The position numbers and the translations under genes were made by a program. From Lentzea sp. NBRC 105346 (GTDB taxonomy: Bacteria; Actinomycetota; Actinomycetes; Mycobacteriales; Pseudonocardiaceae): a stretch of DNA of 64,000 nt. Where the stretch lies: positions 682,001 to 746,000 of the forward strand of contig NZ_BSTQ01000001.1 in the NCBI RefSeq assembly GCF_030269605.1. The letters are read 5' to 3'. Positions within the stretch are counted from its first letter, which is position 1, and every line of letters begins with the position of its first letter. This document shows, one piece after another, positions 1 through 9,034 of the stretch. Below the pieces are notes generated by a model. It ran no database searches, was not told the origin of the DNA, and worked only from the letters and a program-made list of their open reading frames with translations.

Positions 1-1
1 G

Positions 2-430
2 TCGTCGAACTGCGACGACCGGGTGGCGCTGGAGATGGTGTCGGAGTCGAGCCACGCGCTGGGCCTGCACGGGTGTACGGCGGTGGCGGCGGGCTTACCC
101 GACTACGCGCGCGCGGTGCTGGTGGGCGGGCGCGACGCGGTGCTGCGGGGACTGCTGCTGACCCGGTTGCGGCGGGCGGGGTTCCAGGCGATCGACGCGA
201 TCGACCACCCCGAGCTGGGCGGCTACGACCGGACCAACATCGCGAACCGGACGAGCCGCAAGCGGGGTGCGCAGCTGGAGCTGACGACGCCGCTGCGGGC
301 GGCGATGTTCGAGACGAACACGCGGTCGGAGCGCAAGACCTCGACGACGGCGGTGTTCTGGGACTTCGTGGCGGCGACCCGATGCGCGATCGCCGCCACG
401 AGGCCCGGCAGACAGCAGAGCCAGAACTAG
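2..430 (+). CDS. Poly-gamma-glutamate hydrolase family protein (C-terminal part)
   Basis: This is the last 142 residues of a gene that enters from the left edge. The stretch [11 protein letters not shown], followed by [11 protein letters not shown] and a C-terminal F-x-DF-x-A segment, is what I expect of the YjqB/PghP family. These are zinc enzymes, often phage-derived, that cleave gamma-glutamyl bonds of poly-gamma-glutamate. The metal-binding N-terminal half lies outside the window, so activity cannot be judged. A rare TTA leucine codon is present at 95-97. The stop codon overlaps the stop of the convergent acyl-CoA dehydrogenase by 4 bp. Family assignment is by recall of motifs. Confidence 0.7.
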   Translation, partial: SSNCDDRVALEMVSESSHALGLHGCTAVAAGLPDYARAVLVGGRDAVLRGLLLTRLRRAGFQAIDAIDHPELGGYDRTNIANRTSRKRGAQLELTTPLRAAMFETNTRSERKTSTTAVFWDFVAATRCAIAATRPGRQQSQN

Positions 431-1638
431 CTGTACTTCTTGAGCTCCCGCTTGGCGAGCGACATGCGGTGCACCTCGTCGGGCCCGTCGGCCAGGCGCA
501 GCGTGCGGGTGCCCGCCCACAGGTCGGCCAGCGGGGTGTCCTGGCTGACGCCACCGGCGCCGTGGGCCTGGATGGCCTTGTCGAGCACCCACTCGGTCAT
601 CGCCGGCACGGCGATCTTGATGGCCTGGATCTCGGTGTGCGCGCCCTTGTTGCCGACGGTGTCCATCAGCCACGCGGTCTTGAGCACGAGCAGGCGGGCC
701 TGCTCGATGCGGACGCGGGACTCGGCGATCCACTCCTGCACGACGCCCTGCGCGGCGAGCGGCTTGCCGAACGCGACACGCGACTGAGCCCGCTTGCACA
801 TCAGCTCGAGGCCACGTTCGGCCATGCCGATCAGGCGCATGCAGTGGTGGATGCGGCCGGGGCCGAGGCGGGCCTGCGCGATCGCGAAGCCCTCGCCCTC
901 ACCGGCGATCAGGTTCTCCGCCGGCACGCGGACGTTGTCGAACACGATCTCGGCGTGCCCGCCGTGCGTGCCGTCGGGGTAGCCGAACACGTGCATGCCG
1001 CGGACGACGTTGACGCCGGGGGTGTCGCGCGGCACCAGGATCTGCGACTGCTGGCGGTGCCGCTCGGCGGTCGGGTCGGTCTTGCCCATCACGATGAAGA
1101 TCGCGCAGTTGGGGGCCATCGCGCCGGAGGCGTACCACTTGCGGCCGTTGATGACGTAGTGGTCGCCGTCGCGTTCGATGCGCGTGGAGATGTTGGTGGC
1201 GTCCGACGATGCCACGTCCGGTTCGGTCATGCAGAACGCCGACCGGATCTCGCCGTCGAGCAGCGGCTGCAGCCACTGCTTCTTCTGCTGCTCGGTGCCG
1301 AACATCGCCAGCACCTCCATGTTGCCGGTGTCCGGCGCGGCGCAGTTGAGCGCCTCGGGGGCGAGGTGCGGGCTGCGGCCGGTGATCTCCGCCAGCGGCG
1401 CGTACTGCAGGTTCGTCAGGCCGCCGCCGTGCTCGGCGTCGGGCAGGAAGAGGTTCCACAGGCCGCGCTTGCGGGCCTCGGCCTTGAGCACCTCCATCAC
1501 CGGGGTGCGGGCCCACGGGTCGGTCGCCGCGGCGACCTCCTCCTCGAGGGTGGCCTCCGCGGGATAGACGAACTCGTCCATGAACTGCAGCAGCTTCTCC
1601 TGCAGCTCCACCGTCTTGGCGTCGTACGCGAAGTCCAT
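427..1638 (-). CDS. Acyl-CoA dehydrogenase, ACAD10/ACAD11 type
   Basis: A 403-residue FAD enzyme of the acyl-CoA dehydrogenase superfamily. The [15 protein letters not shown] segment (near residue 140), the [12 protein letters not shown] segment and the C-terminal [15 protein letters not shown] segment are the usual flavin and substrate contacts, and the closest relatives I know are the dehydrogenase domains of ACAD10/ACAD11. The ATG at 1638 is preferred over an in-frame GTG three bases upstream because AGGAG lies five bases before the ATG. The start overlaps the stop of the upstream kinase gene (TGATG), so translation is probably coupled. In ACAD11 the dehydrogenase domain acts on acyl-CoAs phosphorylated by its kinase domain. 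By analogy this enzyme may process 4-phosphoacyl-CoAs made by the neighbouring kinase; that is inference. Confidence 0.9.
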   Translation of the reverse strand: MDFAYDAKTVELQEKLLQFMDEFVYPAEATLEEEVAAATDPWARTPVMEVLKAEARKRGLWNLFLPDAEHGGGLTNLQYAPLAEITGRSPHLAPEALNCAAPDTGNMEVLAMFGTEQQKKQWLQPLLDGEIRSAFCMTEPDVASSDATNISTRIERDGDHYVINGRKWYASGAMAPNCAIFIVMGKTDPTAERHRQQSQILVPRDTPGVNVVRGMHVFGYPDGTHGGHAEIVFDNVRVPAENLIAGEGEGFAIAQARLGPGRIHHCMRLIGMAERGLELMCKRAQSRVAFGKPLAAQGVVQEWIAESRVRIEQARLLVLKTAWLMDTVGNKGAHTEIQAIKIAVPAMTEWVLDKAIQAHGAGGVSQDTPLADLWAGTRTLRLADGPDEVHRMSLAKRELKKYS

Positions 1639-2654
1639 CACTGCTCCTTGCTGGCGGCGAGGCCCTGCACGACGAGCGGCAGGGTGAACTGTCCGAGCTT
1701 CTCGAAACCGGCGCCGACGGTCTTGCCGGTGGTGAAGCGGTAGTGGATCCCCTCGAGGATCACGGCGAGCTTGAAGTAGCCGAACGCGATGTACCAGCCG
1801 AGGTTCTTCACGTCGGTGCCGGTGCGATCCGAATAGCGTTCGACAATGTCGTCCGCGCTGAGGAATCCCGGCAGCGAGGGGACGGTGCCGGTGATCGGGT
1901 CGTTCTCGATGTTGAGCCCGGCCCAGTAGACGTAGAGCAGGCCGAGGTCGGCGAGCGGGTCGCCGAGCGTGGACATCTCCCAGTCCAGCACGGCGGTGAT
2001 CTTCGGGGTGCCCTCGGTGACGAGGCAGTTGTCCAGGCGGTAGTCGCCGTGGATGATCGTCGCCTTCGGCGAGTCCGGCACCGTGCTCGCGAGGCGCTCA
2101 CGCAGTTCGTCGATGCCGGGCAGGTCGCGGCTGCGGGAGTTGTCGAGCTGCTTGCCCCACCGGGCGACCTGGCGGGCCATGAACCCGTCGGGCCGGCCAA
2201 AGTCGCTCAAGCCCACCGCGGCGGGGTCGACCTCGTGCAGATCGGCCAGCACGTCGACCAGGTCGTTCGACAATGTCGTCGCCTGTTCGGCAGTGAGCCA
2301 CGCGGCCTGCTGCTGCTCGCGCAGCGGCGTGCCCGAGCACTCCTCCATGAGGTAGAACGGCGCGCCGATCACGTCGGTGTCCTCGCACAGCAGCTCGGCG
2401 TGCGGTACGGGCACCCGCGTCGGGCCGAGGGCGGAGATCACCCGGTACTCGCGTGACATGTCGTGCGCGGTGGCCAGCACGTGCCCCAGCGGCGGGCGGC
2501 GCAGCACCCACCGCTGGGTGCCGTCGGTGACCCGGTAGGTCAGGTTGGAGCGGCCGCCGGGGATGAGCTCGCCGTCGAGCTTGTCCACCTTGAGGTAGGC
2601 GGCCAGCTTGCCCAGGTCGAGACCGGGCAGCGCTCGATCATTGTGGTCGGTCAC
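1638..2654 (-). CDS. APH-like phosphotransferase, ACAD10/11 kinase-domain type
   Basis: A 338-residue protein of the aminoglycoside-phosphotransferase fold. Visible motifs are the nucleotide loop [10 protein letters not shown], the catalytic loop HGDYRLDN and the metal-binding [15 protein letters not shown]. These are the signatures of the ACAD10/ACAD11/LvaA branch, which phosphorylates hydroxyacyl-CoAs rather than antibiotics. The frame is open further upstream, but the GTG at 2654 overlaps the stop of the HAD gene as GTGA and is the natural coupled start. It lies between a HAD protein and the partner dehydrogenase in one operon, which supports a role in 4-hydroxy-acid catabolism (compare levulinate catabolism LvaA/LvaC). 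An aminoglycoside-resistance role is unlikely. Confidence 0.85.
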   Translation of the reverse strand: MTDHNDRALPGLDLGKLAAYLKVDKLDGELIPGGRSNLTYRVTDGTQRWVLRRPPLGHVLATAHDMSREYRVISALGPTRVPVPHAELLCEDTDVIGAPFYLMEECSGTPLREQQQAAWLTAEQATTLSNDLVDVLADLHEVDPAAVGLSDFGRPDGFMARQVARWGKQLDNSRSRDLPGIDELRERLASTVPDSPKATIIHGDYRLDNCLVTEGTPKITAVLDWEMSTLGDPLADLGLLYVYWAGLNIENDPITGTVPSLPGFLSADDIVERYSDRTGTDVKNLGWYIAFGYFKLAVILEGIHYRFTTGKTVGAGFEKLGQFTLPLVVQGLAASKEQ

Positions 2655-3292
2655 CAGGTCACCCCCAGAGTCTTGAGGTTGGCTTTCGTGGAAGAGGCGT
2701 CGGTGTGCCGGAACGCGTGCAGGCCCACGGCCCGCGCGGCCTCGACGTTGACCGGCGCGTCGTCGAAGAACACACATTGCCGCGCCGGCAGGCCGATCTG
2801 CTTGACGGTGTGCTCGTAGATGCGCGGGTCGGGCTTGCGCAGCCCGATCCGGCCGCTGATGACGACAATGTCGAACAGCTCTGTCAGCAGGTCCGCCGGA
2901 TAGCCCTCGCCCCAGCTGTTGGACAGCAGCGCCGTCCGAACGCCGTTCGACTTCGCCGAACGCACCAGCTCGACCATCTCCGGATCCGGTGTCGCCGTTC
3001 CGAACATGCGGCGCAGCAGGTCCTTGGGGCTCACCGCGGCGCCGCTGGTGGTGATCAGCTCGGCGGCCAGGAGGTGTTCGAACTCCCTGGCGGTCAGCTC
3101 ACCGGTCTCCAGGCGTGCCACGGGGTTGGCGGGATCGGCGTCCCGGCCCATCCACGAACGCATGATCGTGCCGTAGACCTGGCGGTCGATGCCCTCGGAC
3201 TCGAGCCAGTCCCCCACGAACTCGGGGACGGACACGGTCATGACACCGCCCCAGTCCAGCACCAGCGCTGCTATCTGCTCGTCGTCGGCCAC
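2651..3292 (-). CDS. HAD-superfamily hydrolase, ACAD10 N-domain type
   Basis: A 213-residue HAD-fold protein. Motif I is LVLDWGGVMT, motif II LLSNSWG, motif III the lysine of RKPDPRIYE, and motif IV VFFDDAPVNVEAA. The second acidic residue of the phosphatase DxD motif is Gly here (D-W-G), as in the human ACAD10 and epoxide-hydrolase-like HAD domains, so ordinary phosphatase activity is doubtful. It is the first gene of the operon with the kinase and the dehydrogenase, and the gene starts 11 bp from a perfect TetR-type palindrome. One copy of the dispersed 17-bp palindrome (2945-2961) lies inside it. Confidence 0.85.
   Translation of the reverse strand: MADDEQIAALVLDWGGVMTVSVPEFVGDWLESEGIDRQVYGTIMRSWMGRDADPANPVARLETGELTAREFEHLLAAELITTSGAAVSPKDLLRRMFGTATPDPEMVELVRSAKSNGVRTALLSNSWGEGYPADLLTELFDIVVISGRIGLRKPDPRIYEHTVKQIGLPARQCVFFDDAPVNVEAARAVGLHAFRHTDASSTKANLKTLGVTW
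2945..2961. repeat. Dispersed 17-bp palindrome, copy 1
   Basis: GTTCGAC TTC GCCGAAC inside the HAD gene. It matches the 7-3-7 consensus GTTCGAC-N3-GYCGAAC with a variant centre. Confidence 0.6.
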
Positions 3293-3302
3293 GACCGGAG
3301 GG

Positions 3303-3318
3303 TACCGACCGGTCGGTA
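3303..3318. promoter_or_regulatory. Perfect TetR-type operator upstream of the HAD-kinase-ACAD operon
   Basis: TACCGACCGGTCGGTA is a perfect 16-bp palindrome lying 10 bp before the HAD start codon. Its form is typical of TetR-family operators controlling acyl-CoA metabolism in actinobacteria. No tetR gene lies beside it, so the cognate regulator is elsewhere. Confidence 0.75.
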
Positions 3319-3446
3319 TGTCGGCAACAGGTGGTATCGGGTCCGGTCACCGGAACGTCGACGTTCGGCTCATGGGGTTGGCGCCGTTCGCAGGCCGAAT
3401 TCGGTGGCACGGCTCGATACGTTCGAGGTGAAGAGGGGGTTACACC

Positions 3447-4958
3447 ATGCGAATGTTGTTGACGGCATTGGCTGTTCTCGCGCTGGCCGCTCCACTCCCG
3501 GCCAACGCCGAGACCAATGACACGAGCGTCGTCCGGACCGACAAGGGCCTCGTCAAGGGCACGGTCACCGACACCCACCGCCGGTTCCAGGCGATCCCGT
3601 TCGCCGCACCACCGGTCGGCCCGCTGCGCTGGCGCGACCCGCAGCCGGCCGCCGCGTGGACCGGCACGCGGGACGCGACGAAACCGGCACCGCAGTGCGC
3701 CCAGGTCGCCCAGTTCGGCAACCCGGGCAGCACCGACGAGGACTGCCTCTACCTCAACGTCACCACACCCGCGAAACCAGGCGTCAAGCGGCCGGTGATG
3801 CTGTGGATCCACGGCGGCAGCTTCGAGACCGGCTCCGGCGGCTTCTACGACGCGCGCAAGTTCGTCGAACAGACCGGCATCGTGGTGGTGACGATCAACT
3901 ACCGGCTGGGCGCGTTCGGCAACTTCGGCTACCCCGGCCTGAACGGCTCGGGGTCGTTCGGCCTGGCCGACCAGCAGGCCGCGATGCGCTGGGTGCAGCG
4001 CAACGCCCGCGCGTTCGGCGGCGACCCGCACAACGTGACGATCTTCGGCGAGTCCGCGGGCGGGATCAGCGTGTGCGGGCAGCTCACCACGCCCCGCAGC
4101 GCCGGGCTGTTCCACAAGGCGATCATCCAAAGTGGAGCGTGCTCGCTGGCGTTCGCCACGGGCAGCGGCCAGTTCGGCACCATCTGGGCGTCCCGCCAGG
4201 AGGTCGAGGCGATCGGCGCCAAGCTGCCGCTCGGCTGCCCGAATGGATCTCCAGATGGCATCGAGTGCCTGCGCAAGGTCGACGCCACCAAGCTCGTCGA
4301 CCCGGCGATCGCGTGGCAGTTCAACCGCCCCGCGTACGGCACGAGGACGCTGCCACGCGAGCCGTCCGCCGAGCTGAAGGCGGGCCGATTCCACCGGGTG
4401 CCGGTGCTGATCGGCTCCAACCGCGACGAGGCGACACTGTTCATCGCGCTGACCTACCCGAAACTGCCGGACACGCAGTACCGGCCGTGGATCGCGGAAC
4501 GCTTCGGCGAGGCGAAGGCCGACGAGATCATCCGCCGGTACCCGTCCAACGGTGACGGCGACGTCCGCCCGGAGATCGCGGCGATCGAGACCGATCACAC
4601 CTGGGCGTGCCGCACGGCGCTGGACGGCAGGCTGCTCAACCGGCGCACGCCGGTGTACCGGTACGAGTTCGCCGACCGCACCGCGCCGATGTTCTTCCCC
4701 GGCCTGCCGGAGTTCCCATACCTCGCCTACCACGCCTCGGAACTCCAGTTCCTGTTCGACTTCCAAACCCAGCTGACGCCTGAGCAGCGGAAACTGTCGG
4801 AGTTCATGATCGGCGCCTGGGGCCGGTTCGCCTCAACCGGCACTCCGGGCTGGCGCGAGGTGATCGTGCCAGCCTTGGTCCCGGGCAAGATCGCTCCGGT
4901 CGACTTCGCGGCTGAGCACCAGTGTGGTTTCTGGTTGGGCGGTTTCTGGGAGGGCTGA
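3447..4958 (+). CDS. Secreted type-B carboxylesterase (first of tandem pair)
   Basis: A 503-residue alpha/beta hydrolase with a Sec signal peptide (about residues 1-21, cleavage after PANA). Type-B carboxylesterase landmarks are the oxyanion-hole segment WIHGGSFETG, the nucleophile elbow GESAGG with Ser203, the acidic residue Glu328 in SNRDEATLF, and His429 in YHASELQFLF, which together form a complete triad. A disulphide-type pair is visible (CAQVAQ...EDCLYLNV). It hydrolyses carboxylic esters outside the cell; the substrate is unknown. The next gene begins three bases after the stop and is a clear paralogue, so the two arose by tandem duplication and are probably co-transcribed. Confidence 0.93.
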   Translation: MRMLLTALAVLALAAPLPANAETNDTSVVRTDKGLVKGTVTDTHRRFQAIPFAAPPVGPLRWRDPQPAAAWTGTRDATKPAPQCAQVAQFGNPGSTDEDCLYLNVTTPAKPGVKRPVMLWIHGGSFETGSGGFYDARKFVEQTGIVVVTINYRLGAFGNFGYPGLNGSGSFGLADQQAAMRWVQRNARAFGGDPHNVTIFGESAGGISVCGQLTTPRSAGLFHKAIIQSGACSLAFATGSGQFGTIWASRQEVEAIGAKLPLGCPNGSPDGIECLRKVDATKLVDPAIAWQFNRPAYGTRTLPREPSAELKAGRFHRVPVLIGSNRDEATLFIALTYPKLPDTQYRPWIAERFGEAKADEIIRRYPSNGDGDVRPEIAAIETDHTWACRTALDGRLLNRRTPVYRYEFADRTAPMFFPGLPEFPYLAYHASELQFLFDFQTQLTPEQRKLSEFMIGAWGRFASTGTPGWREVIVPALVPGKIAPVDFAAEHQCGFWLGGFWEG

Positions 4959-4961
4959 CGC

Positions 4962-6431
4962 ATGCGCGCACCACTGATCGCCGTCTTGGTGGCCGGACTG
5001 CTCACCGTTCCGGCCCGAGCCGACACCGGTGACGTGGTGCGCATCGACACCGGTGCGGTACGGGGCACGGTCACCGCCTCGTACCGCACCTTCCAGAAGA
5101 TCCCCTACGCCGCACCACCGGTCGGCGCACTGCGCTGGCGCGACCCGCAGCCGCCCGCGGCCTGGTCAGGCGTGCGGGACGCGACGAAACCCGGCCCGAT
5201 CTGCGCCCAGGCCGGCTGGCCGGGCGCGCCGAGCAGCACCGAGGAGGACTGCCTCCACCTCAACGTCACCACACCCGCGAAACCAGGCGTCAAGCGGCCG
5301 GTGATGGTGTTCGTCCACGGCGGCGGCTTCACCACCGGTTCGGCCAACGAGTACGACGCCCGCACCCTCGCACCACGGGCCGGCGCCGTGGTGGTGACGA
5401 TCAACTACCGGCTCGGCGCGTTCGGCTACTTCGGCTATCCCGGCCTGACGGGCTCGGGCGCGTTCGGGCTCGCCGACCAGCAGGCCGCACTGCGGTGGGT
5501 GCGGCGCAACGCCGCCGCGTTCGGCGGCGACCCCGGCAACGTCACGCTCTTCGGCGAGTCCGCGGGCGGGCTGAGCGTGTGCGCGCAGCTCACCACACCA
5601 CGCACCACGGGCCTGTTCCACAAGGCGATCATCCAAAGCGGAGCCTGCCAGACCAGTTTCGCCGAGCCGGGCGGCGGCAAGTGGACGTTCTGGGCGCCCC
5701 GCGAGGAGATCGAACGGCTCGGCGCCACCACCGACCTGGGCTGCCACGACCTCGCGTGCCTGCGGGCACTGCCCGCGCAGCGGCTGGTGGACGTGGCGGA
5801 GACGTTCAACCGGCCCGCCTACGGCACGGGCGCACTGCCGTTCGACCCGATCCGGGCACTGCGCGACGGCTGGTTCCACCGCGTGCCGGTGCTGCTGGGC
5901 ACCACGCACGACGAGCACACCGTGTTCACCGCCTTCGACTACCCGGACCCGATGGACGCCGCCGGGTTCCGATCCGAGCTGACGACGTTGTTCGGCGCGA
6001 AGGCGTCAACGATCGAGGCGCGTTACCCGCTCGACGGCGACGGCGACGCGCGGCCGGAGCTCGCCGCGGTGCTCACCGACCGGACGTGGGCGTGCCCGGC
6101 CGCGCAGGCCCGAACCCAGCTGGCGCGCCGCACGAGCGTCTTCGGCTACGAGTACGCCGACGCCGAGGCGCCGCTGATGTTCGACGGACCACCGTTCCCC
6201 TACCGCGCCTACCACGGTTCGGAGCTCGTGTCGTTGTTCGACTTCAAGCTGCCCCTCACCCCGGCCCAGCAGCGGCTGGCCGAGTACATGACCGCAGCGT
6301 GGGCACGGTTCACTCGGACCGGTGACCCCGGCTGGCGCCATTCGGATGTCCAATCACTCGCACCCGGCGCAATCAGGACTGTCAATTTCGGCAGCGAACA
6401 CAGGTGCGGCGTCTGGTCCGACATGCTGTGA
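4962..6431 (+). CDS. Secreted type-B carboxylesterase (second of tandem pair)
   Basis: A 489-residue paralogue of the preceding esterase, with a signal peptide (about residues 1-20), nucleophile Ser200 in GESAGG, Glu318 in THDEHTVF and His418 in YHGSELVSLF. The ribosome site GGGAGGG lies in the tail of the upstream gene and the spacing between stop and start is three bases, so translation is probably coupled. Differences cluster in the middle region and the acyl pocket, so the pair may differ in substrate. An MFS exporter follows four bases later, which might move a product or an ester-type drug; that link is only positional. Confidence 0.93.
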   Translation: MRAPLIAVLVAGLLTVPARADTGDVVRIDTGAVRGTVTASYRTFQKIPYAAPPVGALRWRDPQPPAAWSGVRDATKPGPICAQAGWPGAPSSTEEDCLHLNVTTPAKPGVKRPVMVFVHGGGFTTGSANEYDARTLAPRAGAVVVTINYRLGAFGYFGYPGLTGSGAFGLADQQAALRWVRRNAAAFGGDPGNVTLFGESAGGLSVCAQLTTPRTTGLFHKAIIQSGACQTSFAEPGGGKWTFWAPREEIERLGATTDLGCHDLACLRALPAQRLVDVAETFNRPAYGTGALPFDPIRALRDGWFHRVPVLLGTTHDEHTVFTAFDYPDPMDAAGFRSELTTLFGAKASTIEARYPLDGDGDARPELAAVLTDRTWACPAAQARTQLARRTSVFGYEYADAEAPLMFDGPPFPYRAYHGSELVSLFDFKLPLTPAQQRLAEYMTAAWARFTRTGDPGWRHSDVQSLAPGAIRTVNFGSEHRCGVWSDML

Positions 6432-6434
6432 CAT

Positions 6435-7670
6435 GTGCCGGGCTTCCGCGAGGTCTTCACCGTCGGTGAGTACCGGGCACTGTTCGCCGCGCACTTCGTG
6501 TCCATCGCCGGCGACCAGTTCGCCCGCGTCGCGTTGTCCGTCCACGTCTACGCCCGCACCGAGTCCGCCGGGCTCACCGCCCTGACCTACGCGCTCACGT
6601 TCCTGCCCGACCTGGTCGGCGGTCCGCTGCTCACCGGGCTCGCCGACCGGTTCCCGCGCCGTCAGGTGATGATCACGACCGACCTCGTGCGGGCGCTGTT
6701 GCTGGCGTTGATGGCGATACCGCAGGTGCCGCTGTGGCTGTTGTGCACGCTGCTCGTCGCGGCACAACTGGCCGGAGCGCCGGGCAACGCCGCCCGCGCG
6801 GCACTGCTGCCGCAGGTCCTGCCCGGCGAGCTCTACGCCGTGGGACAGGCCGCGATGAACACCGTCACCCAGGTCGCGCAGGTCGCCGGGTTCGTCACCG
6901 GCGGCGGCCTCGTCGCGTGGATCGGCGCCCGAGGTGTGCTGCTCGCCGACGCCGCGACGTTCCTCGCCTCCGCCCTGCTGATCACCCGCTGGGTCATCCA
7001 CCGGCCCGCATCCATGATCGTCAGGGACCGCACCTGGCACCTCGTCCAAGGAGTACGGCTGGTGTCCCGGCGCCCCATGCTGCGAGCACTGGTCGCCATG
7101 GCCTGCGTCTCGGGGTTCTACATCGCCGGCGAGGCCCTCGCCGCGCCCTACGCCGTCGAACTCGGCGCGGGCCCGATCGCCGTCGGCCTCATGTTCGCCG
7201 CCTACGCCGCCGGCACCGCCACCGGCATGCTCGTCCTGGCCCGGCTCACGGAACCGGCCCGGCTGCGCGCGATGCCACTGCTCGTCATCGCCGCCTGCGC
7301 ACCGCTCACGCTGTGCGTCCTGCAGCCGGGCCTGGCCGGAGTACTGCTGCTGTTCACCCTTTCGGGAGCCGGAAGTTCATACCACCTGGTGACCGCCACC
7401 ACGTTCGTCCGTGCTGTGCCGGACGAACTGCGCGGCCAGTCGTTCGGGCTGGCCGTGACCGCCCTGCGCGTCTCGCAGGGACTCGGGGTCGCGGCCGCCG
7501 GTGTGGCGGCCGATCACTGGGCGCCACACCTCGTCGTCGCCGCCGCCGGAGCACTCGGGGTGCTCACGGCGTGCGGCACGGCATGGCTGTGGACCCTCAG
7601 CAACGACGCCAGTCGTTGGGGCGCGACCAGTCGTTGGGACGGCCAGGACGGGGCGCAGAAGTACGGTTGA
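6435..7670 (+). CDS. MFS transporter
   Basis: A 411-residue major-facilitator protein with about 11-12 hydrophobic segments. The loop ADRFPRRQVM corresponds to the cytoplasmic loop 2-3 signature (D-R-x-x-R-R), as in the MFS_3/enterobactin-exporter-like family. The start is a GTG at 6435, four bases after the esterase stop. The C-terminal 24 residues (from LSNDASRWG) are hydrophilic and include a small duplicated SRWG/SRWD unit, unusual for this family and possibly an extended tail. It is the last gene of the esterase transcript. The substrate is unknown. Confidence 0.88.
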   Translation: MPGFREVFTVGEYRALFAAHFVSIAGDQFARVALSVHVYARTESAGLTALTYALTFLPDLVGGPLLTGLADRFPRRQVMITTDLVRALLLALMAIPQVPLWLLCTLLVAAQLAGAPGNAARAALLPQVLPGELYAVGQAAMNTVTQVAQVAGFVTGGGLVAWIGARGVLLADAATFLASALLITRWVIHRPASMIVRDRTWHLVQGVRLVSRRPMLRALVAMACVSGFYIAGEALAAPYAVELGAGPIAVGLMFAAYAAGTATGMLVLARLTEPARLRAMPLLVIAACAPLTLCVLQPGLAGVLLLFTLSGAGSSYHLVTATTFVRAVPDELRGQSFGLAVTALRVSQGLGVAAAGVAADHWAPHLVVAAAGALGVLTACGTAWLWTLSNDASRWGATSRWDGQDGAQKYG

Positions 7671-7771
7671 TCATGACTTGCTCCTTGTTGTGCTCAAGTG
7701 AGGTCCCCCACATGGAGCCACGACACTGCGTGTACCGGTAGCTACAGTTGTTGGTTCCTGTGGAGGTGGGG

Positions 7772-9034
7772 GTGGCAGAGTTGCGTCGGGTCGACCCGCG
7801 CCGGTGGAAACTATGGTCGCTTTCCCTGCCGGTGCTGACCTACATCGCGGTGGTCGAAACCGCCGCGACGCTCGTCGTGGTCGCCACCGCACGGCTTACC
7901 CCGGCCGACGCACTGGCTTGGACCTGGTTCGCCCTGCTGGCGGCAGGGGCCGTCGTCCACTTGGAGGCGGCTCGCGGCATCGAACGGATCCGTGAGATCG
8001 CCGCCGAAGGCTCACCGCACGCGCACATGCAGTCCGTGTGGCTGTTCGCGGGCGTACTGCTGCTACCGATGCCACTGCTCGTCGCACTGATCGGCATCAG
8101 CTACGTCCACGCCTGGTTCCGGGTCTACCGGAGGCGGGCACTTCCGCATCGCAAGCTGTTCTCCGCGTGCACCGTAATCCTCGGCTGCGCGGCGGGAAAA
8201 TCCGTACTACTCGCCATCTCACCGGTGTCGCTGGAGGGACCGGCCGGCCTGCTCGGCGTCACCCTCGCCGGGTTCGTCTACTGGATCGTCAACTACGCCC
8301 TCGTCGTGGGCGCGATCATCATGACGAACCTGGACAAGCCCCGCCGCTCCGCGTTCGGACACCCCAGCGACCAGCTGATCATCGCCGCCTCCATCGGCCT
8401 GGGCTGCGGCCTGGCGATCATCATGACCTCCCACCCGTGGCTCACCCCGTTGCTGCTGGTCACAGTGCTGGCGCTGCACATGGGCCTGCTGCTGCCCCAG
8501 TTCCGCATGGCCGCCCGCACCGACTCCAAGACCGGCCTCGTCGACGCCACCTTCTGGCACGAGATGGCCGAACGCGAACTCGACCGCTCCCGCCGCCTCG
8601 GCAGCACCGTCGGCGTCCTGATCCTCGACCTCGACCACTTCAAGCAGATCAACGACACCTACGGCCACCTCGCCGGCGACCGCGTCCTGCGCGTCGTCGC
8701 CGACACCATCAAGAGCGTCGTACGCGCCTACGACCTCGTCGGCCGCTTCGGCGGCGAGGAGTTCGCCGTCCTGCTCCCCGGCGTCGGCGTCAACGGCGTC
8801 CGCGCCACCGCCGAACGCATCCGGTTCGAGATCGGCGCACTGTCAGTCGGCGTCGTCGACCGCAGCGGCATGGACCGCACCATCACCAACTTCACAGCCT
8901 CGATCGGCGCCGCGATCTTCCCCGACACCGCCACCGAGCTCAGCCCACTGCTGCTCGCCGCCGACGAGGCCCTCTACCAGGCCAAAGGCGAAGGCCGCGA
9001 CCGCACGCGCGTCGCCGTCCTCAACCTCAGGTGA
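7772..9034 (+). CDS. Membrane diguanylate cyclase (GGDEF)
   Basis: A 420-residue protein. The first 240 residues contain about six transmembrane segments with no recognised sensor domain, and the rest is a GGDEF domain. GGEEF (residues 327-331) is intact, preceded by DLDHFKQINDTYGHLAGD and by RAYD five residues upstream, the position of the RxxD inhibitory site, so an active, product-inhibited cyclic-di-GMP synthase is likely. The frame opens at 7748 with TTG, but GTG at 7772 has GGAGG five bases upstream and is preferred. It overlaps the convergent hydrolase gene by 8 bp. In actinomycetes cyclic-di-GMP controls development through BldD. Confidence 0.92.
   Translation: MAELRRVDPRRWKLWSLSLPVLTYIAVVETAATLVVVATARLTPADALAWTWFALLAAGAVVHLEAARGIERIREIAAEGSPHAHMQSVWLFAGVLLLPMPLLVALIGISYVHAWFRVYRRRALPHRKLFSACTVILGCAAGKSVLLAISPVSLEGPAGLLGVTLAGFVYWIVNYALVVGAIIMTNLDKPRRSAFGHPSDQLIIAASIGLGCGLAIIMTSHPWLTPLLLVTVLALHMGLLLPQFRMAARTDSKTGLVDATFWHEMAERELDRSRRLGSTVGVLILDLDHFKQINDTYGHLAGDRVLRVVADTIKSVVRAYDLVGRFGGEEFAVLLPGVGVNGVRATAERIRFEIGALSVGVVDRSGMDRTITNFTASIGAAIFPDTATELSPLLLAADEALYQAKGEGRDRTRVAVLNLR

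Noticed and set aside
73..1743. Long plus-strand open frame of 556 codons antisense to the acyl-CoA dehydrogenase
   Set aside because: It is the GC-rich shadow of the minus-strand gene, with low-complexity Arg/Gly/His-rich translation and no family motif.
1638..2654. The APH-fold protein as an aminoglycoside resistance kinase
   Set aside because: The motif details and operon with HAD and acyl-CoA dehydrogenase fit the ACAD10/11-LvaA branch instead.
3099..4766. Long minus-strand open frame of 555 codons across the first esterase
   Set aside because: Antisense shadow; the plus-strand esterase has a signal peptide, catalytic triad and correct codon bias.
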